Shown: positions 33,206-42,752, counted from the first letter of the stretch. The stretch is 43,694 bases of DNA from Pantoea sp. alder81 (GCF_020179835.1 NZ_JAIUDA010000016.1:1-43694); one strand, 5' to 3'. Numbers and translations are program-made. Notes: generated by a model from the letters alone, not told the origin.

Positions 33206-33341
33206 ATGTCATCCTTAAATCTGGCCGCTCTGTTCACACTGTCCGGCCTGTTTAACAAGAAGACCTGACAGTAATGACTTCGTTGATAACTTCCCAATCA
33301 GGAATTAACATTTATTAATAAGGGTTTGTTATCAGGTGGGT
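33206..33341. promoter_or_regulatory. divergent promoter region of LysR gene and decarboxylase operon
   Basis: The 136-bp gap between the divergent genes holds candidate LysR sites: TAACA at 33306 and TGTTA at 33327 are inverted with a 16-base spacer rich in TTATTAATAA, and GATAAC at 33285 is inverted to GTTATC at 33328. The spacing suits a LysR activator that represses itself and activates the divergent operon in response to the aromatic acid. Exact sites are unproven. Confidence 0.45.
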
Positions 33342-34235
33342 ATGGATAAGAGAAAACTGGATTCATTTCTGGCGCTGGGGCGCACGCTCCATTTCGGAAA
33401 AGCGGCCGCTGAAGTCTGCATCACCCAGCCAGCCCTGACACAGCATATTCAGTCGCTGGAGCAGAGTTGGGGGATAAGGTTGTTTGAAAGAAACAAGCGC
33501 CACGTCAGCCTGACGCCTGCAGGAATGATGCTCATGCCGGAGGTCACCCGCACCGTGCATCAACTGGAGCGGTTATCCACCACGGTTAAGCATATTGCTG
33601 CCGGGGGCGCCACGGTCCTGAGGCTGGGTTATGTCGGAACATCTGTACTAGAGACGCTTGTTGTGAGCGCCATCAGGGAATTTCGATCATCCTCTCCGGA
33701 CGTGCGCCTTGAGGCCAGGGAGTACAGCGTGAGTGAACAGTTTAGCCTGCTTCATAATGGTGAGCTGGACGTAGGGGTTATTCGTGGACCAATGCCTGCG
33801 GATCGATTTATCACCCACCGCCTGATACAACGGTCTCCCCTGATGCTGGTGGTCGCAGATAATCATGCACAACTCCGCGGGCCGTCAGTAAACATGGCGT
33901 TGCTAGCCGGGGAAACTCTAATTATTCAGGACGATCCGGAAGGCGTTGGGCTGGCGGGGACGGTGCTGAATCTTTATGGAGATTACGAGCTCATTCCTGC
34001 CCAGGTGGTCCGTGTACGCGATGTGAATACTGCTGTTGATTTGGCTGCTTTAGGGATGGGCGTCACATTCATACCGGCCTCTCAGCTGAGCGTTATACGC
34101 CGTGACGTTGCCGTTCTGGACATCTTCGACGCAAAACCAGAAACGTCATTATTCTTGTGCTGGAAGAAGGGGAATGACAGTAAGGATTTATGGCATTTCA
34201 ATAAGCTGGTACAGTCAAAAAATGGTCAATCTTGA
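33342..34235 (+). CDS. LysR-family regulator of the decarboxylase operon
   Basis: The protein is 297 aa from ATG 33342, with AGGTGG close upstream; GTG 33336 also possible. The N-terminal winged HTH reads FLALGRTLHFGKAAAEVCIT then QPALTQHIQSLEQSWG and LFERNKRHVSLTPAG. The C-terminal effector-binding domain starts near residue 90 (LRLGYVGTSVLETLVVSAIR) and ends with GMGVTFIPASQL. Divergent placement from ubiX/lpdC points to a regulator of that operon. Confidence 0.88.
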   Translation: MDKRKLDSFLALGRTLHFGKAAAEVCITQPALTQHIQSLEQSWGIRLFERNKRHVSLTPAGMMLMPEVTRTVHQLERLSTTVKHIAAGGATVLRLGYVGTSVLETLVVSAIREFRSSSPDVRLEAREYSVSEQFSLLHNGELDVGVIRGPMPADRFITHRLIQRSPLMLVVADNHAQLRGPSVNMALLAGETLIIQDDPEGVGLAGTVLNLYGDYELIPAQVVRVRDVNTAVDLAALGMGVTFIPASQLSVIRRDVAVLDIFDAKPETSLFLCWKKGNDSKDLWHFNKLVQSKNGQS

Positions 34236-34327
34236 CAATTATACTGGAATCGATTTGGCTACGGGACAGTTCCCCTCAATATTTTTGATGGCAAGTAGTC
34301 ATCACGCAAACTAACTTCAAAATTATT

Positions 34328-34350
34328 ATAGGGGCCTATGGCCCCTATTT
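34328..34350. terminator. bidirectional terminator
   Basis: ATAGGGGCC, TAT-like loop, GGCCCCTAT followed by TTTTG on the plus strand; on the minus strand the stem is followed by an AATAATTTT tail. It lies between the convergent LysR and 346-aa membrane-protein genes and can serve both. Confidence 0.7.
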
Positions 34351-34387
34351 TGTTAATAAAAGTTCATGATGGGGTTAACGATTCATT

Positions 34388-35428
34388 TTAAGCACGTATT
34401 TTACGTATTTCAGGATGAGTATTAACACCCCATAATCCGGCGAATGCGCTGACTATCGCACCAACCAGCAGACCTATGAATGACCACAATGATATTTTAG
34501 CCCCTACCCTAGCTGCCTCATCAGCTTTTTCTTTAGCCTTTTGTTTGAGATCTGCATACTGAGCTTTAGCATCATTTAAGTTCTTTTCAAGTTCATTCAT
34601 ACGCTGATTAAACTCATCAACTAGATTTTTCCTACCTTGAATGAAATTGTCAACGGCGGAATTTGCTTCGTCAGGAGTTAATTGGGTATTATCAGCTAAA
34701 GCTTTTTTTACCTCGTTTGGATCGATATTTTTACTGACAGTATCAACTCTTGATTTAAGCTTCTGATTCAGACTATCGATGATGGCATCGCTATTCCCCG
34801 GGTTAACTACAAGTTCTTTGACAGACTGAGCGAGATCTTTTCCTGCGGCTTGAAGTTGAGATTGAAGAAACTCTGGCTGAAGTTCCTTAATGTTACTCTT
34901 CTTAAGAGCATCCAAAACTTGTTTGTCTGTGTCCTGATTTGAGAGTTGAGTATCCAGGCCAAGTCGCTCCGCTATATTTTTACCAACATCTAAAGCACCA
35001 CTTGCAGTCTTACCTGCTGCGCTTCCAAGACCACTTACAACTGAGCCTGTTGCTGAAGCTACAGAGCCAATTGCGCTACCCGCCATATTTAAAATCCCGC
35101 CAGCGAGCGCGAAGCCGAGTAAGGAGGCTACCAGCAAAGATGAAGCCCAAGAAAGAAATCCATGTATTGTCCCATCAGCCCCTGCAAGCCGACCAGACAC
35201 AAACCCTCCGCAAGCTAGACTAAACACGATTGAAACTACAGACCAGATGATGACTGTTTTATCTGCACCGTTAATGATGTCATCAGATTTAGGGGATAAC
35301 ATTGACAACCCTAAGCTTGTCCCAAGTGTGGTGAGAAGAATAGATATAGCCAATACAGTGACAACACCTGCTAAGATGCTTCCCCACGAAACACGCCTTT
35401 GTAATACATTTTCTCTAACGATATCCAT
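34388..35428 (-). CDS. membrane protein with central coiled-coil region
   Basis: A 346-aa protein with membrane segments at about 15-40, 58-78, 90-115 and 318-340, a Gly/Ala/Ser-rich segment (GSVVSGLGSAAGKTASGALD), and a cytosolic or periplasmic helical part from 240 to 310 rich in Lys/Glu/Ala (coiled coil). Similar enterobacterial proteins are annotated loosely as membrane or 'CAP-Gly' proteins; function unknown. Stands alone on the minus strand with a GGAG-type ribosome binding site. Confidence 0.65.
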   Translation of the reverse strand: MDIVRENVLQRRVSWGSILAGVVTVLAISILLTTLGTSLGLSMLSPKSDDIINGADKTVIIWSVVSIVFSLACGGFVSGRLAGADGTIHGFLSWASSLLVASLLGFALAGGILNMAGSAIGSVASATGSVVSGLGSAAGKTASGALDVGKNIAERLGLDTQLSNQDTDKQVLDALKKSNIKELQPEFLQSQLQAAGKDLAQSVKELVVNPGNSDAIIDSLNQKLKSRVDTVSKNIDPNEVKKALADNTQLTPDEANSAVDNFIQGRKNLVDEFNQRMNELEKNLNDAKAQYADLKQKAKEKADEAARVGAKISLWSFIGLLVGAIVSAFAGLWGVNTHPEIRKIRA

Positions 35429-35918
35429 TTTATTCTCCTGATACGTAATACGCTTACTTGATCTTGAATATCAGCGTTCAATTATATCGTAGACAATTAA
35501 TAACTTTCAGTTGTAAAACATTTCATTAAGAAAGATTATTTTTTATATCCCATTGATTTATATTGCTATTTAGGGTTGCCGGAACTGAAAATTAACTCTG
35601 ACAACGTGTCAATCGCGAATTAATTCTACAGTCTTGATGGTAATGCATGTAAAACAACGAGTTGTAGATACGAGCAAAGAAAGTTGAGAGCAATTCTCTT
35701 AATGAAAATTTTAAGCATATCTATTACTTTCAATAAGATATGATTGTCATGATTAGTTGCAGTAGAATGAATAGTTTGAATATAAAACAATACAGGCTTA
35801 AGAGTTCTGCTGAACTCCTAATTTTCCGGAGCAATAGCATAAACTAGACAATTTCACAACTTGATCCAATTAAATTTAAATGCTATCAAAGATTGCTTAC
35901 ACTGAGATCATTTGATGA
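35429..35918. other. 490-bp AT-rich gap
   Basis: Strongly AT-rich, no coding frame or clear hairpin seen. It should contain the promoter of the 346-aa membrane-protein gene. Confidence 0.5.
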
Positions 35919-36152
35919 TTACGTGATAGTTGTTACTCCAACTCCCAAATAAGGGAATCTCAGCAAAAACACTGAAAGTGGTGTTTTTACCTTCTTTCCC
36001 CTAATCTCGTGGACGATAATTTGCTTTCCCTGTTTCATACGAACGTCAATGACTTTAGTCATTGTGGCAAAAGTATAATCATCACGGGAAGAAAATATCT
36101 TACCTGTCAACTCACTAAATTCAGCATCATCAAGCTTAAGAATAATCATCAA
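35919..36152 (-). CDS. 77-aa protein of unknown function
   Basis: It begins MMIILKLDDAEFSELTGKIF and has a pattern of alternating strands and a helix (YTFATMTKVIDVRMKQGKQI) without membrane segment. No family recognised. It stands alone between AT-rich gaps; codon use looks reasonable, but the short length keeps confidence low. Confidence 0.4.
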   Translation of the reverse strand: MMIILKLDDAEFSELTGKIFSSRDDYTFATMTKVIDVRMKQGKQIIVHEIRGKKVKTPLSVFLLRFPYLGVGVTTIT

Positions 36153-36236
36153 AAAAATCCGGTTTTTTCATACAGGAATTATTCTAGCCTAAGTCTGGAA
36201 GTTCTTACATAAGATTCAATGGAAATTGGTTCAAGC

Positions 36237-37142
36237 TTATCCCCTATTTACTAAAAACCTACGCCGACGGTTATGTTCAATAAAGAATGAGTAACATCCA
36301 CCTGTCACTATCAGTAAAGCACCTGTTAACGTTGCGGATCCGGGTAATGTCCCAAGTGTTATGAATACGATTATTATTGACCAAATGAGCGTTGTGTAAT
36401 CAAAGGGCGCTAAAAGTGATGCATCAGCATGGCGTAGACTCAATGTTAAAAGAATCTGCGTTACTCCACCAAAAAGACCACAACCTAAAAGTAATAATAA
36501 CTGACTACTATCAGGTATTTTCCAGCCAAAAATGAGGGTAAACATTGATGTCAATGCAGTCATTACTGCGAACCAGAACGCTATAGCGCCAGGATTTTCA
36601 TTTCGATTAAGGAATCGAATCTGAATTGACGCGCCAGCTGTACAAAGGGCTGCCAGCAGAGCCAGGCATATGCCGATGACATTAATTGATGTAAATGACG
36701 AGGGTGTAAAAGACAGGTATCCTGATAGCATAACCAGAATACCCGAAAATCCAGCTACAACGGCAACCCAACGATGAAAAATCACTTCTTCACGCAGAAA
36801 TAGAGCTGCCATGACTACAGTAAAAAGCGGCGCTGAATAGTTAATCAATGTGGCGTCGGAGAGCGATATGTAGAGTAATGATAGGTAACTGAGATACATT
36901 CCCCCCGTGCCGGCAAGCCCCCTTAGCATGTGACCGGAAACGTTTCGTGTACGAATTCCGCCTACTATGCCTCCACTCATGCTTAGCCACCCCAGCAGAG
37001 GTAATAGTGCAATTGCGGATCGAAAAAAAATGACTTCGCCTACAGGAATTGTTCCGTTTAAGGCTTTTACGCAGGCTAGCATCAGTGTTGAGCTGAGTGC
37101 TGCACCAAGCTTCATTGCAATCCCTGTTGATATACTGCTCAT
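36237..37142 (-). CDS. EamA/DMT-superfamily transporter
   Basis: A 301-aa protein with ten predicted membrane segments and two EamA repeats (residues about 5-140 and 150-285). LNGTIPVGEVIFFRSAIALL and SLSDATLINYSAPLFTVVMA (first repeat), LRHADASLLAPFDYTTLIWS (second repeat) are typical of drug/metabolite exporters of the RhtA/YddG/S-adenosylmethionine type. Substrate unknown. It stands alone. Confidence 0.85.
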   Translation of the reverse strand: MSSISTGIAMKLGAALSSTLMLACVKALNGTIPVGEVIFFRSAIALLPLLGWLSMSGGIVGGIRTRNVSGHMLRGLAGTGGMYLSYLSLLYISLSDATLINYSAPLFTVVMAALFLREEVIFHRWVAVVAGFSGILVMLSGYLSFTPSSFTSINVIGICLALLAALCTAGASIQIRFLNRNENPGAIAFWFAVMTALTSMFTLIFGWKIPDSSQLLLLLGCGLFGGVTQILLTLSLRHADASLLAPFDYTTLIWSIIIVFITLGTLPGSATLTGALLIVTGGCYSFFIEHNRRRRFLVNRG

Positions 37143-37338
37143 GAAATTTCCTGGACATTACTTACATAGACTGTTCTAAATCTAAACTAATAGAAAAAAT
37201 TTGGATGTCGTTTCTTGCCACACTTAGGTATTTTAAGTGGGTTTTCGACGTTAGACTTAGCTTATATTCCTTATACAATGAAGTTCTGATGTGAGTTTTG
37301 GCACATTTTGAGTGGTCAGGTTAGTCCAGCACTTTAAC

Positions 37339-37363
37339 CTTCTTCCGGTTAAAGTACTGAACT
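37339..37363. repeat. inverted repeat between genes
   Basis: Near-perfect 12-bp arms AGCACTTTAACC and GGTTAAAGTACT with a 7-base loop (one mismatch), placed just beyond the 3' end of the gene at 37378 on the minus strand. No T-run follows, so it may be a weak terminator or a protein site. Confidence 0.45.
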
Positions 37364-37377
37364 CATCTAATCATTTT

Positions 37378-37677
37378 TTAGGCGTATTGGTTTTCTAACA
37401 TTGAAGGTTGAAGTATGGAATGTTTCATAGTACCAGCTAAATTTTCTAGCAAATTTTTAAGCATTTGCATGGCCAACATAACACTTTGCAAGTTGTAGTA
37501 AAGTGCAGCATCATTTTCAATGATATATTCTTCAAAATTACGCTCTCTAAGTAAGCTCATAGCGCCATTGATGTGTTCACGAAGATGGTTACAATTATTA
37601 AGATAAGTATCTAGAGCATTATAGCTCCCATCGGTCAGCTGAAGAAGAAGCGAATTGATATGTTCAAACCGTGCCAT
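37378..37677 (-). CDS. 99-aa helical protein of unknown function
   Basis: It begins MARFEHINSLLLQLTDGSYN and is all helical, with hydrophobic heptads near the end (QSVMLAMQMLKNLLENLAG). No family recognised. It is 73 bases downstream of the chemotaxis receptor gene on the same strand and may be co-transcribed with it, which would make it a candidate accessory protein of the receptor. Confidence 0.5.
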   Translation of the reverse strand: MARFEHINSLLLQLTDGSYNALDTYLNNCNHLREHINGAMSLLRERNFEEYIIENDAALYYNLQSVMLAMQMLKNLLENLAGTMKHSILQPSMLENQYA

Positions 37678-37750
37678 CAGCTCGCGGTGTTCCTTACTGT
37701 GCTTGATACTTATTAATATCCATACTGTCCGCCAGTTTAATTAATATTGA

Positions 37751-39415
37751 CTAGAAACTTTGCCACTGGGCAAGGTCGTTCTGGCTAGGACCAATTTTAG
37801 TGGTGACCGGAATACCTTTTTTCAAAACTGGTAATGCAGTATTGTCTTGGTTTGATGAATTTGAAAAATTTTTTGGCAACTTAAACTGCTTAACGAGTTC
37901 TGAAAGTGATTGGGCTTGTTCTTGCAGAGATGAAGAGGCAGCAGATGCTTCTTCAACAAGTGCAGAATTTTGCTGGGTTACGTCATCCATTTGGCTTATA
38001 GCAAGATGCGCCTGGGTTATGCCGGTATTTTGCTCTTCTGCTGCTGCAGCTATTTCATTAATCAGATCATTAACCTGACGAAATGCCGATTTCAGTTCCG
38101 CCATATTGCTTTCAACTGTAGCTGCCTGAATAACACCTGACTCAACGAAGTTATATGATGTATCGATTAAATGTTTTATTTCTCGTGCCGCTTGTGTTGA
38201 GCGCTGTGAAAGATTACGAACCTCACCGGCAACGACGGCAAACCCTTTCCCTTGTTCACCCGCCCTTGCTGCCTCAACCGCTGCGTTAAGAGCAAGAATA
38301 TTAGTCTGGAAAGCTATCCCCTCAATTAGCGCGACGATTTCGGTGATTTTTTTTGAACTCTGCCTGATTTCGGACATTGTAGTCATCATGCCTCCCAACG
38401 ACTCAACACTTGCGTCTGAAAGCTCTGAAGCATTGCCTGACAGGCGGCTTGCTTGTCGTGAGTTATCCGCTGTCATACGAACTGTTTCACTGAGCTCTGC
38501 CATGCTGGCGGCGGTTTGTTCAAGGGAAGCCGCCTGCTGCTCTGTACGAGATGAGAGGTCTTCATTACCAGCAGCAATTTGCGCAGATGCTGAACTTACC
38601 GATAGTGAGGCATTGCTAACAGACCAAAGCGCAGCACTCATTCGGTGAAGAAGCTGATTGAAGGCTTTAGCCATCATTCCTACTTCATCTCTTCTACTTT
38701 CATCAGCGGTCACACTTAAGTCCAATGTTTCACCAGCACATTGCATTATTCCGCCAATAGCGTTCAAACTCCTTTTGATATACAAAATAGTAATTAAAAC
38801 TAAGTAACCTATCAGGATGATTGCTGCAATGATGCTAGCTGACATAATCCATAATGTTTGTTTAAAAATAGAGTGATTCTCCCTACGCAAACCATCTGAG
38901 TGCGATATGTTGAGAGCAAGTTGCTTTCGGTAGCCCTCCTTCAATTGTGTTATTGCGCCGCCGATTCCGTTTTCACTCTCGAGTAATCCCAGCGTTGTAT
39001 CATCCTGATGAGCCCTGGATGCTGTTAGAAACACAGGCAACCTTGACTCAACCAGGCGCAGGGTTTCCATTCCCTTTTGGGTCATGGCTCTGTCTTCGCC
39101 GCTTGAGATATCGTTTTTGAGGTAATAATTAGCTAAATCACGAATTTCACTTATACGCTTCGTAATTTCACTTTCCACCGCTGGCATGCGCGAGTTATCT
39201 GTCTGACTCTGATGCCTATATAAGGTGGTTGTTAGTTTATTGCTTAGATCAATGAGTTGCCCCAAATCCTGTATTGAAGGGATTGCATTGGCCTGTACGA
39301 ACTCGAAACGGTCCTGAAACCCTGATAAAAGACGCAGGGAGACTGCACCTGTAACAACGATTGAAGCTGAGAGTAAAACGAAAGCCAGGGTAAGCCTTTG
39401 AGTGATGTTCATCAT
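37751..39415 (-). CDS. methyl-accepting chemotaxis protein
   Basis: A 554-aa receptor with TM1 at about 8-30, a four-helix periplasmic ligand domain to about 185, TM2 at about 186-212, a HAMP domain (AGETLDLSVTADESRRDEVG) and a signalling domain with the hairpin tip EGIAFQTNILALNAAVEAAR and AGEQGKGFAVVAGEVRNLSQ. Methylation-type helices flank the tip (EQQAASLEQTAASMAELSET). The last five residues, QWQSF, match the xWxxF docking pentapeptide for CheR/CheB (NWETF in Tsr), indicating a major-type, adaptation-competent receptor. Ligand unknown. Start ATG 39415 or 39412. Confidence 0.93.
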   Translation of the reverse strand: MMNITQRLTLAFVLLSASIVVTGAVSLRLLSGFQDRFEFVQANAIPSIQDLGQLIDLSNKLTTTLYRHQSQTDNSRMPAVESEITKRISEIRDLANYYLKNDISSGEDRAMTQKGMETLRLVESRLPVFLTASRAHQDDTTLGLLESENGIGGAITQLKEGYRKQLALNISHSDGLRRENHSIFKQTLWIMSASIIAAIILIGYLVLITILYIKRSLNAIGGIMQCAGETLDLSVTADESRRDEVGMMAKAFNQLLHRMSAALWSVSNASLSVSSASAQIAAGNEDLSSRTEQQAASLEQTAASMAELSETVRMTADNSRQASRLSGNASELSDASVESLGGMMTTMSEIRQSSKKITEIVALIEGIAFQTNILALNAAVEAARAGEQGKGFAVVAGEVRNLSQRSTQAAREIKHLIDTSYNFVESGVIQAATVESNMAELKSAFRQVNDLINEIAAAAEEQNTGITQAHLAISQMDDVTQQNSALVEEASAASSSLQEQAQSLSELVKQFKLPKNFSNSSNQDNTALPVLKKGIPVTTKIGPSQNDLAQWQSF

Positions 39416-39546
39416 ATTTACCTGGAAAGTTAGTGAAAATTTTCATAGCTTTCGTTTTATCGGCAAAAAGTGAGCACATAACATTTCAAATAAAGTGAAG
39501 AATAATCGCTCTTTTGTTCAATGGTTTTGATTTGTGTTCAAATTGT

Positions 39547-40572
39547 TCACTCAACATCCTCATTAATCGAACTTTTTACTTGGAGGGATTTGGTTTTCAT
39601 CCACTCACGATACTGAGCTGGTGACATGTCCATCAGCTGGTTAAAAGCCTTACGGAATGCAGTATCTTCCGTATACCCACAATCTTGTGCCACCTTATGA
39701 ATACTGACATTGGTGCTGACTAGCATGGTACATGCCATTTCAACTCGCACTCGGGTAATAAATTCTTTAGGCGTCTCTTGAGAGAGCTTTTTTATCCTGC
39801 GCTGTAAAGTACGTTCAGTCATGCCTAACACTTCAGCCAACTCAGAGGCGGTAATTGAAGGTTTCCGAAAACGAATGAATTCCTGAGCTCGTATTAGGAG
39901 TGACATGTTTTGATCAATGTTGGAAGGGTGTGGGAACAAAACCTGACGAAGTAAATCATTATCTCTAAGAGACATCTCGGTAGTCAGTCTTGCTACTTCT
40001 GATCCAGCTCCTTTTTCAATAATATGTAAGGCAAGGGATATCCATGAAAAGCACCCTCCTGTAGTGATTACCCCCCTATCCTCCTCTAGTTTCTTTCCTT
40101 TGACCGCATGGGCTTGTGGATAGCGCTCTTGTAGCATATGGCTTACCCACCAGGTGGTAGAATAAGATCGTTCATCAAGTAAGCCTGCTTCACCTAACAC
40201 AACGCTCCCTGTTCCTGCTCCGGCAACCAAGGTTCCATCGTTATAAAGTGTCCTGAACCATTCGGCAGCAAGCTTGATACTCTCAATATTGATTGGTTGC
40301 AAATCGTGTCCTAATAACATACCCGGGGCAATAACGACATCGACTTTACCGGCCATCTTAAATGAGCTGTCTATGTGGATGAGTCTGCCTTCAGCATCCC
40401 ATACAGGAGCACCATCGGAACTGACAACTAGGGTTTTAAATGCTCTGGTATGGAACGTTGATGCGTGCAGAGGGGACGACTCTATGGCCTTATTAGTGAT
40501 CCAGAACATATCGGTCAAACCTGAAATGGCGGACAATACACTTCCTTCTAAAGCGAGTATGGCAATACGCAT
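39547..40572 (-). CDS. GlxA-type AraC-family regulator
   Basis: A 341-aa regulator. Residues 1-190 form a DJ-1/PfpI-like amidotransferase-fold domain (GLTDMFWITNKAIE, VDVVIAPGMLLG); the position of the nucleophile cysteine reads AGAGTGS, so it is a sensor and not an enzyme. Residues 230-330 hold two AraC HTH motifs (TASELAEVLGMTERTLQRRI and SIHKVAQDCGYTEDTAFRKA). Target and ligand unknown. It stands upstream of the chemotaxis receptor on the same strand and divergent from the MFS gene. Confidence 0.88.
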   Translation of the reverse strand: MRIAILALEGSVLSAISGLTDMFWITNKAIESSPLHASTFHTRAFKTLVVSSDGAPVWDAEGRLIHIDSSFKMAGKVDVVIAPGMLLGHDLQPINIESIKLAAEWFRTLYNDGTLVAGAGTGSVVLGEAGLLDERSYSTTWWVSHMLQERYPQAHAVKGKKLEEDRGVITTGGCFSWISLALHIIEKGAGSEVARLTTEMSLRDNDLLRQVLFPHPSNIDQNMSLLIRAQEFIRFRKPSITASELAEVLGMTERTLQRRIKKLSQETPKEFITRVRVEMACTMLVSTNVSIHKVAQDCGYTEDTAFRKAFNQLMDMSPAQYREWMKTKSLQVKSSINEDVE

Positions 40573-41415
40573 GATAAACTCCCTAGTATAACTGTCGCTT
40601 TTTGCGTGAAAAAAGTTTCTTTTTTTAGTTTCTTTAGTACAGATGAATCTGTTAGTGAAAATTCATCGTTAATCTACGGTTTTTTTTGGACTGATGATTA
40701 AGTTTCAAACACTTAAACTTTTGAAATTCACTTGTAAGTATTTTCCTAAATGTAAACATCAGCCGTAACTATATACTGCATCCTGATAAAAAATATTGCT
40801 TTTCATAATTCTTTTGAACACAATGTCTCTAAGGCTGCTACTGAACTATTGTAGTCAGAGTAAAGCCTTAATTCAGGACGCTTAGGTATGCATCTTTATC
40901 TAAGTCAATGAATATAATAGACTTATGTTTTATCAATTTACTTTCGTGTTTCAAGTTTTAAATCCAGAGTTAGCGTGTGTTTAACACACATATGAAAGAG
41001 TGTTTATAAATATATTTAAAATATATAATGAGCACTTAAAATTATCTAAGGCTAGGTGGCGGGATTTTTCGCCACCTAGCCTTAGCCATAACTCGTAATT
41101 CTAATCCCCTGAGTTCATTCCAGACTAATTGGCAAAAAAATAATTGGTCTTTTAATCAAATTGTGCATGGTTGGCGCTGTCTCCCACAATCTACCTTTGA
41201 TGAACTTTGCAGGATTAATCATTCATTCATCCACACAAAAAACATAAAAAGCAGCTAAGCTGTGATTCTCGTTTGCATGATATAGCCTGTTCAGAACTAT
41301 AAAACTTCCTAACCTAAGCACATAGATATGGAGCAAAACGAGTAAAGACTTTTGAAATTAGTGGTTTAAGAACTTTGATTTGATATTTAAACTTACTTTT
41401 TTGAGGATTTATTCA
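40573..41415. other. 843-bp intergenic region between divergent regulator and transporter genes
   Basis: No gene is seen. It is very AT-rich and should contain promoters for the GlxA-type regulator and the MFS gene. It also carries the perfect 16-bp inverted repeat listed separately. Confidence 0.5.
41046..41085. repeat. perfect 16-bp inverted repeat
   Basis: CTAAGGCTAGGTGGCG (41046-41061) and CGCCACCTAGCCTTAG (41070-41085) are exact reverse complements around the 8-base loop GGATTTTT. It is GC-rich within a very AT-rich gap, has no T-run after it on either strand, and lies 330 bases before the MFS start and 470 bases from the regulator start. It could be a hairpin of an unrecognised small transcript, a protein site or the remnant of a mobile repeat. 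Confidence 0.8.
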
Positions 41416-42618
41416 ATGAGGCTACGCTCCCTTCAAGCACTCTGCTTGCTTAACTTTTTTATTGCTGACGTGCGCGACGGATTAGGGCCATTTTTAGGAA
41501 TATTTTTGGTTTCACACAACTGGAAAGCTGAAGAAATTGGACTGATGATGACGCTGGGTGGTTTAGCCGGACTGATTGCCACTTTCCCTTCCGGTCTCAT
41601 AGTAGACGCTACGTGCCACAAAAGAATGATACTCATTTTATCATCAATGCTTATAACACTGAGCACACTCGCCCTATGGTATTTCCCTACCACAGGCATC
41701 GTTACTACGGCTCAAATCATCACCGGCATTGCCGCAGCTATTGTCGCACCAGCGATCACTGGATTGACATTAGGCATCACTGGACAGAAGAATTTCTTGA
41801 AACAGATGGGCCGAAACGAAGCATTCAATCATAGTGGCAATATGTCAGTGGCTCTTATTGCCGCGGTTACATGCTGGATCTGGGGTACGGACTCCGTATT
41901 CATACTCATGACAGCAATGGCTACGTGTGCAATCGTATGCACATTCGCAATTAACAAAAATGATGTCGATCATGATGTGGCTAGAGGAATCAACTCAAGC
42001 GAAGGAACTGCAGTTTCCGTTTCGGTAATGGGGTTGCTAAAGCGGCCAGAACTTATTGTCATAGGAGTTACGTTACTTCTCTTTCATCTGGCCAATGCAG
42101 CTCAATTACCGTTATTGAGTATGCAATTTGCCTCCTCTCACATGAACTCATTATTGACTCCTGGCACCTATGCAGCGCTCACAGTGGCCATTTCTCAGGC
42201 GGTGATGATTCCTGTTGCATTGGTTACTGCAAGGTATGCATCAACATTTGGATATTCAAATTTGTTCGTTGTTGCACTGATAGTGCTGCCAATACGTGCA
42301 GCAATTGCATGTTTATGGAGTGATGAATTCATCATCTTTCCTGTACAGATACTTGATGGGATTTCGGCCGGAATTCTGGGGGTAGCTGTTCCAGGGCTAA
42401 TAGCATCAATGTTTAATGGTACAGGCCACATAAATGCAGTGCTAGGAATTGTTATGCTACTACAAGGCGTGGGGGCTTCACTTAGTCCGGGTTTGGCAGG
42501 TTATATAGTGAGTAACAAAACATGGAGTTTCGCTTTTGCCAGTTTAAGTTTAATTGCGCTTTTTGCACTTGCAATATGGATTGTTTTTGGCCGACGATAC
42601 AAGCTCAACAAAAATTAA
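41416..42618 (+). CDS. major facilitator superfamily transporter
   Basis: The protein is 400 aa from ATG 41416 (GAGG 9 bases upstream; the frame reaches 41380). It has twelve hydrophobic segments, the loop 2-3 motif with SGLIVDATCHKRM in place of the canonical GxxxDRxGRR, and NFFIADVRDGLGPFLGIFLV near the N-terminus, a feature of a bacterial MFS group close to uncharacterised drug/sugar transporters. Substrate unknown. It is divergent from the GlxA-type regulator, which may control it. Confidence 0.85.
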   Translation: MRLRSLQALCLLNFFIADVRDGLGPFLGIFLVSHNWKAEEIGLMMTLGGLAGLIATFPSGLIVDATCHKRMILILSSMLITLSTLALWYFPTTGIVTTAQIITGIAAAIVAPAITGLTLGITGQKNFLKQMGRNEAFNHSGNMSVALIAAVTCWIWGTDSVFILMTAMATCAIVCTFAINKNDVDHDVARGINSSEGTAVSVSVMGLLKRPELIVIGVTLLLFHLANAAQLPLLSMQFASSHMNSLLTPGTYAALTVAISQAVMIPVALVTARYASTFGYSNLFVVALIVLPIRAAIACLWSDEFIIFPVQILDGISAGILGVAVPGLIASMFNGTGHINAVLGIVMLLQGVGASLSPGLAGYIVSNKTWSFAFASLSLIALFALAIWIVFGRRYKLNKN

Positions 42619-42727
42619 GCGGATCCAGTCCGCTGTTAATGCGCTCTGAGCAATAAGTGTATACCAGCTGAATTCTCCTGATTACATAAGTAGTCTTGTG
42701 TCTAACCCAGTCTGAACAACAAAACGT

Positions 42728-42752
42728 AAAAGGCCGCCAATGGGCGGCCGTT
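42728..42752 (-). terminator. terminator after the BhsA-like gene
   Basis: On the minus strand GGCCGCC, CATT, GGCGGCC followed by TTTT, located about 27 bases after the BhsA-like stop. Confidence 0.75.

Noticed and set aside
42620..42645. Hairpin after the MFS stop as an intrinsic terminator
   Set aside because: The stem is short (about 5 bp) and no T-run follows.
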